A stretch of 64,000 nt of DNA from Neptunomonas japonica DSM 18939 (GCF_000422765.1 NZ_KE383915.1:185435-249434); one strand, 5' to 3'; counted from the first letter of the stretch, positions 17,499-26,607 are shown. Program-made: numbers and translations. The notes: generated from the letters alone by a model not told the origin.

Positions 17499-17690
17499 AA
17501 TCATCTAGCTCACCACTAACAGCTTCACTCAACAAAAAGCAGCCCCTAAGTGGCTGCTTTTTTCTGTGCAGAATCAACCACCACTTGCCCTAGCGCAATA
17601 GATAAACCTTGCTCATATACGGGTATATAGTTATGTTTAAGTAGTAATACGCCACGCGTAACACCTAACAAGCCGTTAGGCAGGCAAACC
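17236..17690 (+). repeat. Direct repeat copy A (3' end and trailer of degT)
   Basis: This stretch covers about the last 260 bp of degT, its terminator and about 130 bp beyond. It is matched, with substitutions and small indels, by 23421-23880. Shared landmarks are GGTTTGGCGATGCCGA, GAAGATATGCCACAGCTACC, CAGCTCATTGGAGAAGTGAT, GGGTATATAG and CCTAACAAGC. Copy A is the intact, coding one. Confidence 0.85.
17536..17563 (+). terminator. Rho-independent terminator of hpsN-degT
   Basis: AGCAGCC and GGCTGCT form a 7-bp stem with a 7-nt loop followed by six T, 38 bp past the degT stop. Confidence 0.8.
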
Positions 17691-17927
17691 TAAGGAATGG
17701 GGAGAATAAATCAGTGAACAGTCATCTTTTAAAAACTGCGTACTTACACAACATAGATTTCCTTGTAGCACTTCATTACCTTCCACTTATTAGTGACTGT
17801 CCAATCATTATGAATCATATAAGGGTTCTCGATAGTTGTTGTGAAAAACGGCCCAATTTAACAACTCTATAGGCTAACGATAAACCTCTCAAAATTGAAT
17901 ATTTATACCTAATGGATTAAGCAATAT
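17564..17927. other. Intergenic region, left edge of accessory segment
   Basis: About 360 bp. The first 130 bp is the outer part of repeat A; from about 17691 the DNA becomes more AT-rich and leads into the nuclease-NTPase gene. No integrase, tRNA or convincing small gene was seen. Confidence 0.5.
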
Positions 17928-20426
17928 ATGAATACTAGCTGTGATGATAATTTTGATGGAATGAAAAAACTCATTAGCAATGTTGATAGTAGAGATAGAA
18001 ATGAAGCTGAAACTAGGCATAAAATCATTGACTTTGTTTTACATGATTTTCTTGCATGGCCTAAGAATAGAGTTACAGTTGAAGAATATGTAAAACCAGG
18101 TTTCGCAGATTATATTCTAAAAAAAGAAAATGGTGATGATCAATTATTTATAGAGGCCAAGAAAGAAGGCATATTTTTCGAATTACCTTTACCGTATAAA
18201 ACAAAGGAAACACATAGTTATATATCTATCAAGAAGCTGTTAAGTGACGATAATATAAAATCAGCCATGCAGCAAGTTAGAACATACTGCTTTGATACTG
18301 GTTGTGAATTTGGTTGCATCACAAATGGACATGAATGGATTCTTTTCAAAACTTTTGAAAAAGGGAAACGTTGGGATGATCTAAAAGCATTTGTAATAAG
18401 GTCATTATCATTTTTTATTGAAGATTACACCAAAGCAATAAACACTCTATCTTTTCTAGCTATTTTTGAAAACTCATCTCTATCACCGCTACTATCAAGT
18501 TCGCAGCCTAAGGATAGAAGTATATTTTATCCAAGAGAAAAGATCCTATCATATTCACATCCAATTACAGCAAATCGCTTAGCCTCTACGTTAAGACCAA
18601 TTGCAAATCATTATTTTGGGGTTATTTCCGATGATGATACAGATTTCATGGATAAATGTTATGTATCACAACGTGAATACAAGACAACTTTTGATGGCAT
18701 TCATAGTTTAATACAAGACTCTTTAAGTCCTTATTTTAAGGAATACGGCGTTTTACAATTAGATGATACCGGAAAAGGTGGTAAGTTAGGTGGACGATTA
18801 ACAAAAAATATAAAAAAGGGTAGAAAAGGTGAAGTTTTAGTACTTTTTGGAGGAAAAGGAGCTGGAAAATCAACATTTATAAAGCGATTATTACATCATA
18901 CGCCTCCACGTTGGTTAAAGGAATATTCAGTAATTTCAATAGTTGATTTATTAAAGGTTCCTGAAAATAAAGAGGTGATACGAGCTCATATTTGGAAGAA
19001 ACTAGTTGAAGCATTAGATACTGATAATATCTTAAGTTCGGATCGAAATCTTATAATTGAAAAATTATTTGGTGATCGTTATAAAATAGCACTAAAGCAA
19101 GATTTAAGCGGTTTACAGGTAAATTCTGAATCATTTAATTTAAAACTGAATGGCTTAATTTCTAATTGGAAAAGTGATCATTTGTACTGTGCTTCTAGAT
19201 TAGTAAACTACTGGGCTGATAATAATAAAGGTACTATTGTCGTTGTCGATAATACTGATCAGTATTCTACCGAAATTCAAGATTTTTGCTTCACATCCGC
19301 GCAAGAAATATCGAATGAATTATCTTGCGTTTCATTAATTTCAATGCGCGAAGAAAGATTTTATGACTCAAAAATCCACGGCGTTTTAGACGCTTTTCAG
19401 AATTCCGGATTTCACATTAGTTCTCCCAGCCCAGCTGAGGTTTTTAAGAAAAGACTTTCATATACCGTTTCGTTATTAACAGATTCAAATAGACGGGAAA
19501 TGGTAATTGGAGATGTAGAAGATAATTTCATTAATGATTGTAAAGTTTATTTAAATATATTAGGCACTGAGTTTGCCAACCAACAATCACCTTTAACTAA
19601 CTTCATTAGTGCTTGTGCACACGGCGATATTAGATTATCACTAGACTTATTCAGAAGTTTTTTACTTTCAGGATATACTAATGTGGATGAAATGATTTCT
19701 GCAGGGAAATGGAATTTCCAAATACATCAAGTATTAAAACCTGTAATGATACCTACAAGATACTTTTATGATGAATCATTAAGCGATATACCAAATATCT
19801 ACCAACTACGTTCGAATAGGCATTCATCTCATTTTACTGCTTTACGAATCTTGAGAAAACTATCCAAGGGAAGCAATAGTACATCTCCTTCTTATCATTC
19901 AATAGCTTCCCTGAAATCCTATTTTTCTGAAATTTTTAATATGATTGATGATTTCGAAAAAAATGTAGATGTTTTACTGAAGCATGGTTTTATAGAATCA
20001 AATAATCGACTAGACAAGTACTCAAATGATGTGGACAGCATTAAAATAACAAGTTACGGAATATATATGAGTAAAGAACTAGCACAATACTTTACTTACT
20101 TAGATTTAATATGCACTGACACAGGTGTTTTTTCGCAAAAGACTAGTAATTACCTTTCTGAAGCGGCAAGAAAAGAATATAGCTTATTTAATCGTGGTGA
20201 GCGAGTAGATCGCGTAAAAGTTAGATTAGAGCGTGTAGAAGAGTTCATAAACTATTTAGAACAAGAAGAATTAAAAGAAAAATCAGATTTTAACTTGGAT
20301 ATGCCTATTAATGAAATGTTTAGTTATAAAGCAAAACAAGAGTTTGTCATTGAAAAGCAAAGAGTCCTTAAAAGTGCTAAGAAACAACCGAATAAACCAA
20401 CAAACGGTAGAAAGCGCTTTAAATAG
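17928..20426 (+). CDS. HsdR-N-type PD-(D/E)XK nuclease fused to STAND-like P-loop NTPase; candidate defence protein
   Basis: An 832-residue protein. Residues about 22-180 match the type I restriction HsdR N-terminal nuclease fold: Glu26 in NEAETR, Asp61 in GFADYIL, Glu76-Ala-Lys78, MQQVRTYC, and TNGHEWILF. Residues about 300-560 are a P-loop NTPase with Walker A GGKGAGKST (308-316), Walker B TIVVVDNTDQ (436-445) and an arginine-bearing strand LISMREERFYD. The C-terminal 270 residues are helical and unassigned, ending in a basic tail. There is no helicase domain or accompanying methylase or specificity gene, so this is not a standard restriction system. The gene is markedly AT-rich beside its neighbours and stands alone. 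It resembles nuclease-STAND antiphage sensors in plan, but no named family was recognised. Confidence 0.7.
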   Translation: MNTSCDDNFDGMKKLISNVDSRDRNEAETRHKIIDFVLHDFLAWPKNRVTVEEYVKPGFADYILKKENGDDQLFIEAKKEGIFFELPLPYKTKETHSYISIKKLLSDDNIKSAMQQVRTYCFDTGCEFGCITNGHEWILFKTFEKGKRWDDLKAFVIRSLSFFIEDYTKAINTLSFLAIFENSSLSPLLSSSQPKDRSIFYPREKILSYSHPITANRLASTLRPIANHYFGVISDDDTDFMDKCYVSQREYKTTFDGIHSLIQDSLSPYFKEYGVLQLDDTGKGGKLGGRLTKNIKKGRKGEVLVLFGGKGAGKSTFIKRLLHHTPPRWLKEYSVISIVDLLKVPENKEVIRAHIWKKLVEALDTDNILSSDRNLIIEKLFGDRYKIALKQDLSGLQVNSESFNLKLNGLISNWKSDHLYCASRLVNYWADNNKGTIVVVDNTDQYSTEIQDFCFTSAQEISNELSCVSLISMREERFYDSKIHGVLDAFQNSGFHISSPSPAEVFKKRLSYTVSLLTDSNRREMVIGDVEDNFINDCKVYLNILGTEFANQQSPLTNFISACAHGDIRLSLDLFRSFLLSGYTNVDEMISAGKWNFQIHQVLKPVMIPTRYFYDESLSDIPNIYQLRSNRHSSHFTALRILRKLSKGSNSTSPSYHSIASLKSYFSEIFNMIDDFEKNVDVLLKHGFIESNNRLDKYSNDVDSIKITSYGIYMSKELAQYFTYLDLICTDTGVFSQKTSNYLSEAARKEYSLFNRGERVDRVKVRLERVEEFINYLEQEELKEKSDFNLDMPINEMFSYKAKQEFVIEKQRVLKSAKKQPNKPTNGRKRFK

Positions 20427-20575
20427 CCCTTAATCTATTATTAATTATTTAAAGTTATCATTAAATTTGGCACGATGGTTTGTCTTCGCCTGTCGACTAT
20501 AATGCGTACTCACCATGCGCATTATATACTACGTAAAAAACAAAAAAACCATGTTCATACAAGACGAATATAACA

Positions 20576-21838
20576 GTGATTGAAATCAAACACCCAAAAG
20601 ACCTAACCCGTTTACGCCGCCTTGCCCTCTCCCCGCAAGGCTTGTTGCAAGCACAACCCTTTGGGCGAGGTTTGGCGGGAGCGCGTGCAGCAGTCAATCA
20701 CTTAGGGTATGTGCAGCTCGACACCATATCGGTGGTAGAACGTGCGCACCATCATGTTCTTTATTCCAGAGTGCCTAAGTTTGAGCCGGCCATGACAAGC
20801 CAATTACTTCTCGATAAAGACGTGTTTGAGTATTGGTCGCACGCAGCGGCTCTTTTACCTATCACTGATTTTCGCTTCTCTTTACCTTATAAGCACACCA
20901 TTAAAAGCGGCAAAACCCATTGGTATAAAAACCCTGATAAAAAGCTTATGGGTGAGCTGTTAGCGCGTATAAACTCAGATGGCCCTTTACGCTCACGCGA
21001 TTTAGAAACCAACACCACAAAACCTGTTGGCTGGTGGGATTGGAAACCCGCTAAAAAGGCGCTTGAGCAGCTGTATATGCAAGGCGACCTGATGGTTAGT
21101 AACCGTGAGGGTTTTCAAAAAACCTACGACATGACCGAGCGTGTCCTGCCCTCTCATATTGATGAGAGCATGCCCAGCATCGAAGAGTTTGCAGCGCATA
21201 TGCTTGATCAACAATTACGCTGCCATGGGTTTGCATCACTTAAAGGGCTCACTTACCTGCGCCGCAACCCAGAGCTTCGCAAAGCGGTAAAAACGTTAGT
21301 CAATGAAAGGTTAGCGCAAGGTACATTAGAGCAAGTACAAGTTAGCAGTGGTGAGGTGTTTATATTAGAAACAGGAGCGTTAGAGCGCCCTCTTCCGCGC
21401 TTAAACAACCGCATGTTGATTCTTTCACCCTTCGACAACAGCGTTATTCAACGCGACCGGCTCAGAGCAATATTTGATTATGACTACCAAATAGAATGCT
21501 ATGTACCCGCCGCTAAACGCCAGTACGGCTACTTTTGCCTGCCGCTACTTTACCGGGGTGAGTTTATTGGGCGGATGGATTGTAAGGCTCATCGTAAAAC
21601 CAGCCATTTAGAAATCAAATCGCTGCATTTTGAACAACATCTTTTTGAGCAAACTACTTTTAAACCTTCTATTAAGAAATCAGGCTTTGATGAAGATTCA
21701 CTCATTGCGGCCTTTATAAACGCTATTACAGAATTCAGCCATTTTCAAAAGTGTGATTCAGTATCGTTAACTCAAGCTTACCCAAAACATCTGGAGCAAC
21801 GCTTGCACAGCGTATTAGATGCACATTGCCTAGATTGA
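20576..21838 (+). CDS. YcaQ/AlkX-type winged-helix DNA glycosylase (HTH_42 family)
   Basis: A 420-residue protein of the AlkZ/YcaQ superfamily. These proteins unhook interstrand crosslinks or remove bulky alkylated bases. The start is GTG at 20576 (IEIKHPKDLTRLRRLALS). The catalytic segment GYVQLDTISVVERAHHHVLYSRV carries a Gln-Leu-Asp motif, the form described for the YcaQ/AlkX branch rather than the Gln-x-Gln form of AlkZ. Other markers are FEYWSHAAALLP, LMVSNREGFQKTYDMTERVLP, LILSPFDNSVIQRDRLRAIFDYDYQIECYVPAAKRQYGYFCLP and GEFIGRMDCKAHR. It lies in the accessory segment but its base composition is nearer the host average. Confidence 0.85.
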   Translation: MIEIKHPKDLTRLRRLALSPQGLLQAQPFGRGLAGARAAVNHLGYVQLDTISVVERAHHHVLYSRVPKFEPAMTSQLLLDKDVFEYWSHAAALLPITDFRFSLPYKHTIKSGKTHWYKNPDKKLMGELLARINSDGPLRSRDLETNTTKPVGWWDWKPAKKALEQLYMQGDLMVSNREGFQKTYDMTERVLPSHIDESMPSIEEFAAHMLDQQLRCHGFASLKGLTYLRRNPELRKAVKTLVNERLAQGTLEQVQVSSGEVFILETGALERPLPRLNNRMLILSPFDNSVIQRDRLRAIFDYDYQIECYVPAAKRQYGYFCLPLLYRGEFIGRMDCKAHRKTSHLEIKSLHFEQHLFEQTTFKPSIKKSGFDEDSLIAAFINAITEFSHFQKCDSVSLTQAYPKHLEQRLHSVLDAHCLD

Positions 21839-21867
21839 TTATAGAACCATAGTCTTTTGTGAAGTCC

Positions 21868-22245
21868 CTATTTACCGAAAACACCAAGGTAATTAAGTAA
21901 TACGAGTAAAGCACCAGATAACCCTGTAAGCGTTATTAACCAGTAAAAAATGAAACCAAGTATTCGATCAAATTTAGTCGTATTTTCAAATAAAACAGTC
22001 GCATTGGCATACATGAACGCAAATTTACTATTTTCTACTTTTCTAGTCCAAGATCGAGGAAGTGAAAATGCTTGGGCAACATTAATAATATCCCAACCAC
22101 TCGCATACTCTAAACCAAGTGCTCCCTTTGTTTTTGGGTTCTTTCTTAACCTCCTAACAGTGACTTGACCAAAAGCGACATATAGTACGCCGCTAAGAAT
22201 AGATCCAGCTACAATCAAAGCAAAGAATATCTGTTCTATATCCAT
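21868..22245 (-). CDS. Small membrane protein, possible immunity protein
   Basis: A 125-residue protein with a hydrophobic N-terminal segment (residues about 6-28) and a C-terminal pair or long hydrophobic stretch (about 90-120) around a hydrophilic middle (RRLRKNPKTKGALGLEYASGWDIINVAQAFSLP). No family was recognised. Its ATG overlaps the stop of the gene upstream by one base (TAATG), so translation is probably coupled. A small membrane protein following a protein with a glycine-zipper C-terminus fits a pore-forming toxin and its inner-membrane immunity protein; this is inference from layout. Confidence 0.55.
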   Translation of the reverse strand: MDIEQIFFALIVAGSILSGVLYVAFGQVTVRRLRKNPKTKGALGLEYASGWDIINVAQAFSLPRSWTRKVENSKFAFMYANATVLFENTTKFDRILGFIFYWLITLTGLSGALLVLLNYLGVFGK

Positions 22246-23219
22246 TAGAAACTAATCCATTTCATGAGCTCATCATATAGGCTTCCGCTATTATTCTTTG
22301 CATAATTATTCGCTCCTATTGAGGCTACCGCTGCTGTACCGGCAATGGCTAAACCACCAACGATTAAGCCTACCCAGCCAACAGGAGTTGCTACCATTAA
22401 AAACATTAAAGCAGCCCCTCCCGCATTTACAACGCCAATGCCGGTAGCAGCACTAGCAGCAAAACTAGTAGATTCAATAAACATCTCTCGTTCCCAATTC
22501 CCACCACCTTGGTAGCTATTATGAATATTACCAACGCGACTACTAAAATCGATAACAGCAAGACCATTACCTAAAAATTTTGCGTGTTTAGCCAACTTAA
22601 CAATATTGTCGGCTTGAACAGGGTTGACCAAATCCAATTTGGCAATACTGCGACTGCTTCTTGCAATATCAGTACCTCTCTTAAAGCTAGTCATAGGTGT
22701 ACCACGACTAGACTTAACTTGGCTTGTTGCTTTTTTAACTTCGTGTCTAAAGTTATTTTGCATATTATCAAAAGCAACTTTAGTTTTTTGTCGAGCAACC
22801 GCTTTAGATGATGATTTTGTAGTTACTGCTTGACGGTACTCCATTAAAGCCGATTGATAGTTTTTTACCGACCCAACAAAACCGTCAATCCTATGAGCGT
22901 AAACGCTGGTTGACGCACCCATTAATCCAACATTGTATTCATGTAGTTGAGCAGAAATTGCTGAAAGTGCTACTAGGTTCGCCCCGCCAAAAGATAAGGA
23001 TAAATTTGTAAGATTTTTTGTAATTGCAGGGCTTGATAGTTTGGCCAGTGTGGTAGCCCCGAAAGATGAACTGTCATTATTTAATAGATAAGGCTTATTA
23101 GCGACAATCGTATCTGGGTTAGCGCAAGTAAGAGATGAAGCCAGCTCAATTCCAATACCACACTCGTTTTTAAATGCACTTGCACTAAAAGTGCGATTAC
23201 ATAAAATTATTTCACTCAC
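22245..23219 (-). CDS. Hypothetical protein with C-terminal glycine-rich membrane region, possible pore-forming effector
   Basis: A 324-residue protein without a signal peptide. The first 240 residues are mainly Ser/Ala/Lys-rich helices (VKNYQSALMEYRQAVTTKSSSKAVARQKT). The last 70 hold a strongly hydrophobic, glycine-rich double segment (GIGVVNAGGAALMFLMV and GWVGLIVGGLAIAGTAAVASIGA) resembling a glycine zipper or channel hairpin. Such an end occurs in some secreted membrane-depolarising toxins, but no named family or secretion marker (PAAR, MIX, VgrG) was seen. It is coupled by TAATG to the small membrane protein downstream. Confidence 0.5.
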   Translation of the reverse strand: MSEIILCNRTFSASAFKNECGIGIELASSLTCANPDTIVANKPYLLNNDSSSFGATTLAKLSSPAITKNLTNLSLSFGGANLVALSAISAQLHEYNVGLMGASTSVYAHRIDGFVGSVKNYQSALMEYRQAVTTKSSSKAVARQKTKVAFDNMQNNFRHEVKKATSQVKSSRGTPMTSFKRGTDIARSSRSIAKLDLVNPVQADNIVKLAKHAKFLGNGLAVIDFSSRVGNIHNSYQGGGNWEREMFIESTSFAASAATGIGVVNAGGAALMFLMVATPVGWVGLIVGGLAIAGTAAVASIGANNYAKNNSGSLYDELMKWISF

Positions 23220-23420
23220 TTTTTAAATTCCCTTTTAAAAATTTGAATTATGCTCTAAACATTAACGTCGATGTTTGATGAAGCTTTCAGATGATACACG
23301 ACTGTATAAAAACACTCATCCCCACGGCCTTCTTTGTTTAAAGCTTACTGCTTATTCGATTTCTTATGACTTGCCTTTTATCAATTCAAACAAGCTTATA
23401 TTCATGTACACATGATCAAA
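23220..23420. other. Intergenic region, right edge of accessory segment
   Basis: About 200 bp upstream of the effector-like gene, likely carrying its promoter on the minus strand. No other feature was recognised. Confidence 0.4.
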
Positions 23421-23880
23421 CTCTTCACCGAGCAGACATGAAAAATGGTAGAGCAATGTGGGCACTTATATAGTTTGGCGATGCCGATCCTAAAGACTAC
23501 GATAGCTGGCACTATATCGAAGATATGCCACAGCTACCCAAAACCGAAAAAATACTCTCCAAGCTTAGATATGCGCATCCCACTCACCTTCAGTGGAGAC
23601 GACTGCCAGCTCATTGGAGAAGTGATGAACGAAATGGGGCAGTACAAGGTTGATCAACCAACCCTCCACAAAGCAGCTCACCGTTTACAACTTTAATGGG
23701 GTCACTTCACTTGGGCTGCTTTTTGTTGTTAAGGCTTCATGAGATTAAAATCGAATAGTTGCCACAACTGACACTTACTCTAGCGCAGCAAATAAATCTT
23801 GCTCCTATGCGGGTATATAGCTATCGTCTAGCTACTATACGCCACACGTAAAACCTAACAAGCAGTTGGGCTGGCCAACC
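23421..23880 (+). pseudogene. Decayed duplicate of the degT 3' end and trailer (direct repeat copy B)
   Basis: This stretch parallels 17236-17690 through the last part of degT, the terminator area and the trailer. It has lost coding sense: a 12-bp deletion near 23496, a deletion that shifts frame near 23563 and many substitutions. The terminator stem is disrupted by an insertion, though TTGGGCTGCTTTTTG survives. No 5' part of degT precedes it. With copy A it brackets a segment of about 5.7 kb. Confidence 0.8.
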
Positions 23881-23974
23881 GTCCTGATGTAAATCTCGCA
23901 CGAAACCAATACGTTAAACAGTTGCTTAACAGCGTACCTGTTGTCACAAAACCAACTGATAGCCTCTAAATATT

Positions 23975-24664
23975 ATGATAAAATTGTTCATTATTACTAT
24001 CATTCCTGTTTTTTTTCTTGCGTGTTCTACAAGTAACAGTGTGATTGAAACTAAGCTATACCAGCAGCATTTTCCTGGCTTTACGTTCGCAAGCCACTCG
24101 GACTCCTCCCAACCAGAACTATCCAACTATGAGTACCAACCATTAGATAATGAAAAACTTGTCGTTACTCGTTGCAAACAGGCTAGTGATTTTGATATTT
24201 CGAAAATACCTGATTACGACTACTTCCGATTTAAACTTCTTCTGGTCTCATGTAAAGCTACAGACAAGTACTTGAAAGCTAGCAATGCACACTCTACAAA
24301 CTTCCCGGCCAAACTAGACGTCGAGCTCATCTCCCGATTCCCTGCGGAAGTGACCCCACTGTTGAGTAAAGCGGATCTTCTCGATAAGCAAGGCATGACT
24401 TATAAAATCTATGACGCAAGTACGCACATTACACGTGAGAAAAATAATACTTTCAAATTGCTTACAAAGGAGGACGAAGTCTATTTAACATTACTGGCTC
24501 GAGGTGATTTCACCAACGATGGTTTTGAAGACTTGCTTATCCAATCTGAATGGCATGCTCGAAACGCTCATGGAAAACATGTAGATCTACTTATTCTAAG
24601 CAAGCTAGATAAAGATGGGGAAATAGATATTATTTGGAGATTAAATAATTTGCATGGTAGTTAA
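23975..24664 (+). CDS. Putative lipoprotein
   Basis: A 229-residue protein with a hydrophobic N-terminus ending in a lipobox-like FLAC (Cys17) after LFIITIIPVFFLAC, so it is probably lipidated and envelope-anchored. The C-terminal part has GDFTNDGFEDLLIQSEWHA, similar to the Asp/Asn-rich calcium loops of FG-GAP repeat proteins. No family could be named. It is the first gene right of the degT repeat and may belong to the ancestral neighbourhood. Confidence 0.65.
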   Translation: MIKLFIITIIPVFFLACSTSNSVIETKLYQQHFPGFTFASHSDSSQPELSNYEYQPLDNEKLVVTRCKQASDFDISKIPDYDYFRFKLLLVSCKATDKYLKASNAHSTNFPAKLDVELISRFPAEVTPLLSKADLLDKQGMTYKIYDASTHITREKNNTFKLLTKEDEVYLTLLARGDFTNDGFEDLLIQSEWHARNAHGKHVDLLILSKLDKDGEIDIIWRLNNLHGS

Positions 24665-24817
24665 ATGTTAAATTATGACTACCAAACAGGATGTTATGTT
24701 CACGCCAAATGATTTATGTCTATGTTCAAAAAAAACAGTACATATTTCAAACTGTTTTATTATCCATTACACTCAAATTTAGTGGGGAATTTGAAAAATA
24801 AAATAGGAAGTTTTACC

Positions 24818-25933
24818 GTGATAGAGTGGTATTTTTCAACTAATAATATTCAAACGGGTCCATTAACGGACAAGTCGACAATCGCAACTTATGTCCGAGA
24901 AAACCCAGGCGCTCATTGTTGGAGCGAAGGGATGGATCAATGGCAGCCTGCCCACAAAGTGACTGCGGTGCGATTGTTAAAAAAAGATGGGGTGACCCCA
25001 TTCCCTCCTCCAAGCGCTTCTATGATGTCTCCTAAGCCTGACAGCCTACCCGTGTCTCAAAAGATTCAAGAAGCTCCACAAGAAAAGATCAGCCACTCAA
25101 ATGTCGCTGATGCCTTGTTGGATTCTGATTCCAATCAGAGTGAGGGGTTTGGTGGTGACTTGGTAACTGAGGGTATCGATTTTAAAATTTATGGTCATGA
25201 AATGCAGTACCTGGAGTTAGAACTGGATGAAGGAGAAAGTGCCGTCGCAGAAGCCGGTGCTATGATGTATAAAACCGAACATGTGGAAATGAAAACGGTT
25301 TTTGGGGATGACTCAAGTGACGGCGTCATGGGCAATCTACTGTCGGCGGGGCGTAGATTATTGACCAGTGAAAGCCTATTTGTAACGGTGTTTACACAGA
25401 CTGTCCCAAGCAAAGGGGTTGTTGCATTTGCTGCACCGTTTCCAGGTACTATCTTAGCTTTTGATCTCAAGGAATATGATGGTCAGTTGATTTGTCAGAA
25501 AGACAGTTTCTTGGCAGGGGCAAAAGGAGTTCAAGTAGGTATCCATTTTCAAAAGAAAATACTAACAGGGCTTTTTGGGGGGGAAGGATTTATCCTGCAA
25601 AAGCTGGAAGGAAGCGGTCTGGTTTTCGTTCATATGGGAGGGGCCATCCGAAAAATAGAGCTTGAGAAAGGTGAAACCCTTCATGTAGATACGGGGTGCC
25701 TAGCGGCTATGACAAGCACTGTAGATTACGATGTAAAACAAGCGGGCGGCGTTAAAAGTATGTTGTTTGGTGGAGAAGGATTGTTTTTTGCAACGCTAAA
25801 GGGACCAGGCACCGTCTGGTTGCAAAGTTTGCCATTTTCCCGATTAGCGGGGCGTATGTTATCTGGACAAAGCCAAGGACAAGGTGAAGGATCTGTTCTA
25901 GGCAGCATTGGAGGCCTATTAGGCGGAAGATGA
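24818..25933 (+). CDS. GYF_2 and AIM24/TIGR00266 domain protein
   Basis: A 371-residue protein from a GTG at 24818, chosen because AGGAAG lies 7 bp before it and the GYF_2 domain begins at once (IEWYFSTNNIQTGPL to WSEGMDQWQPA). After a Pro/Ser-rich linker of about 90 residues comes a TIGR00266/AIM24 beta-sandwich (YLELELDEGESAVAEAGAMMYKTEHVEMKT, ending LFFATLKGPGTVWLQSLPFSRLAGRM). Members are widespread and of unclear function. The frame is open upstream to 24716, but those residues look non-native. Confidence 0.85.
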   Translation: MIEWYFSTNNIQTGPLTDKSTIATYVRENPGAHCWSEGMDQWQPAHKVTAVRLLKKDGVTPFPPPSASMMSPKPDSLPVSQKIQEAPQEKISHSNVADALLDSDSNQSEGFGGDLVTEGIDFKIYGHEMQYLELELDEGESAVAEAGAMMYKTEHVEMKTVFGDDSSDGVMGNLLSAGRRLLTSESLFVTVFTQTVPSKGVVAFAAPFPGTILAFDLKEYDGQLICQKDSFLAGAKGVQVGIHFQKKILTGLFGGEGFILQKLEGSGLVFVHMGGAIRKIELEKGETLHVDTGCLAAMTSTVDYDVKQAGGVKSMLFGGEGLFFATLKGPGTVWLQSLPFSRLAGRMLSGQSQGQGEGSVLGSIGGLLGGR

Positions 25934-25997
25934 GCATAAGATAATAAAAACCAGGTTTTGATAACATAATTGAGATAGAAAACCCAAGGAAGACTCA

Positions 25998-26402
25998 ATG
26001 AATAAGTATCTGTTCCTGCTTATCTGGTTGTACTCTACAGCCGTTTTTAGTGATGATTTTGACTGCGACAAGGCCATGACTACCATTGAGATTAACCATT
26101 GCGCGGGCCTTGTATTAGAAAGCGCAGAAAAAGAGATGAGCATCTATTTATTGAAGAGCAAAGCGCATCACCACTATGATCCCGAATTGATTGAGTCAAT
26201 TGAGAGCGCTCAAAAAGCATGGTTGGCGTACGCAAAAGCACATTGCGATGCTATTTACACAATGTGGCGTGAAGGCTCCATTCGGGGAATGATGTATCTA
26301 AGCTGTAAAACAAACATCACCGAGCAACGCACCCATGATATTTGGTCAAGCTTTCTTACCTACATGGATAGTACGCCCCCTGTTTTGCCAGAACCCGAGT
26401 AA
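25998..26402 (+). CDS. LprI/DUF1311-like secreted protein
   Basis: A 134-residue protein with a Sec signal (KYLFLLIWLYSTAVFS) followed by a Cys-containing domain of LprI/DUF1311 type: DCDKAMTTIEINHCAG, SAQKAWLAYAKAHCDAIY, and a final LSCKTNITEQRTHDI. The four cysteines suggest two disulfides in the periplasm. Mycobacterial LprI inhibits lysozyme, but most relatives are uncharacterised. It follows the AIM24 gene on the same strand. Confidence 0.75.
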   Translation: MNKYLFLLIWLYSTAVFSDDFDCDKAMTTIEINHCAGLVLESAEKEMSIYLLKSKAHHHYDPELIESIESAQKAWLAYAKAHCDAIYTMWREGSIRGMMYLSCKTNITEQRTHDIWSSFLTYMDSTPPVLPEPE

Positions 26403-26418
26403 TGTAAAGCATAAGGTA

Positions 26419-26607
26419 TTAACGCGGCAGCCACACTATCATGATGATGCAGAACACTACCAAGACTATAAAATAGCGTATGAACTTTTTTTGTGCCGCG
26501 TTAGTTTGCAGCTCTTTTTGGGCGGCCGTTGGCGTTCTGCAATAAGGGCAATAACCCAGTTCATCAGAAAAGTTTTTACCGCAATGGCTACAGCTAATTT
26601 CACTCAT
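26419..26607 (-). CDS. Small zinc-ribbon membrane protein
   Basis: A 62-residue protein starting MSEISCSHCGKNF. Two CxxC pairs (SCSHC and GYCPYC) make a zinc ribbon, and one C-terminal membrane span follows (FIVLVVFCIIMIVWL). The start at 26607 is chosen because the ribbon begins directly after it; an in-frame ATG also exists at 26640. Function unknown. Confidence 0.65.
   Translation of the reverse strand: MSEISCSHCGKNFSDELGYCPYCRTPTAAQKELQTNAAQKKFIRYFIVLVVFCIIMIVWLPR

Noticed and set aside
17650-17690. CCTAACAAGCCGTTAGG and its counterpart near 23851 as integron attC sites
   Set aside because: The inverted stretch is short, there is no full attC structure or intI gene, and the similarity is explained by the larger degT direct repeat.
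17928-20426. Type I restriction system
   Set aside because: Only the HsdR-type N-terminal nuclease is present; there is no SF2 helicase domain and no hsdM or hsdS gene nearby.
23445-23696. An 83-codon plus-strand gene
   Set aside because: It is the decayed copy of the degT 3' end, with indels and frame shifts relative to 17260-17498.
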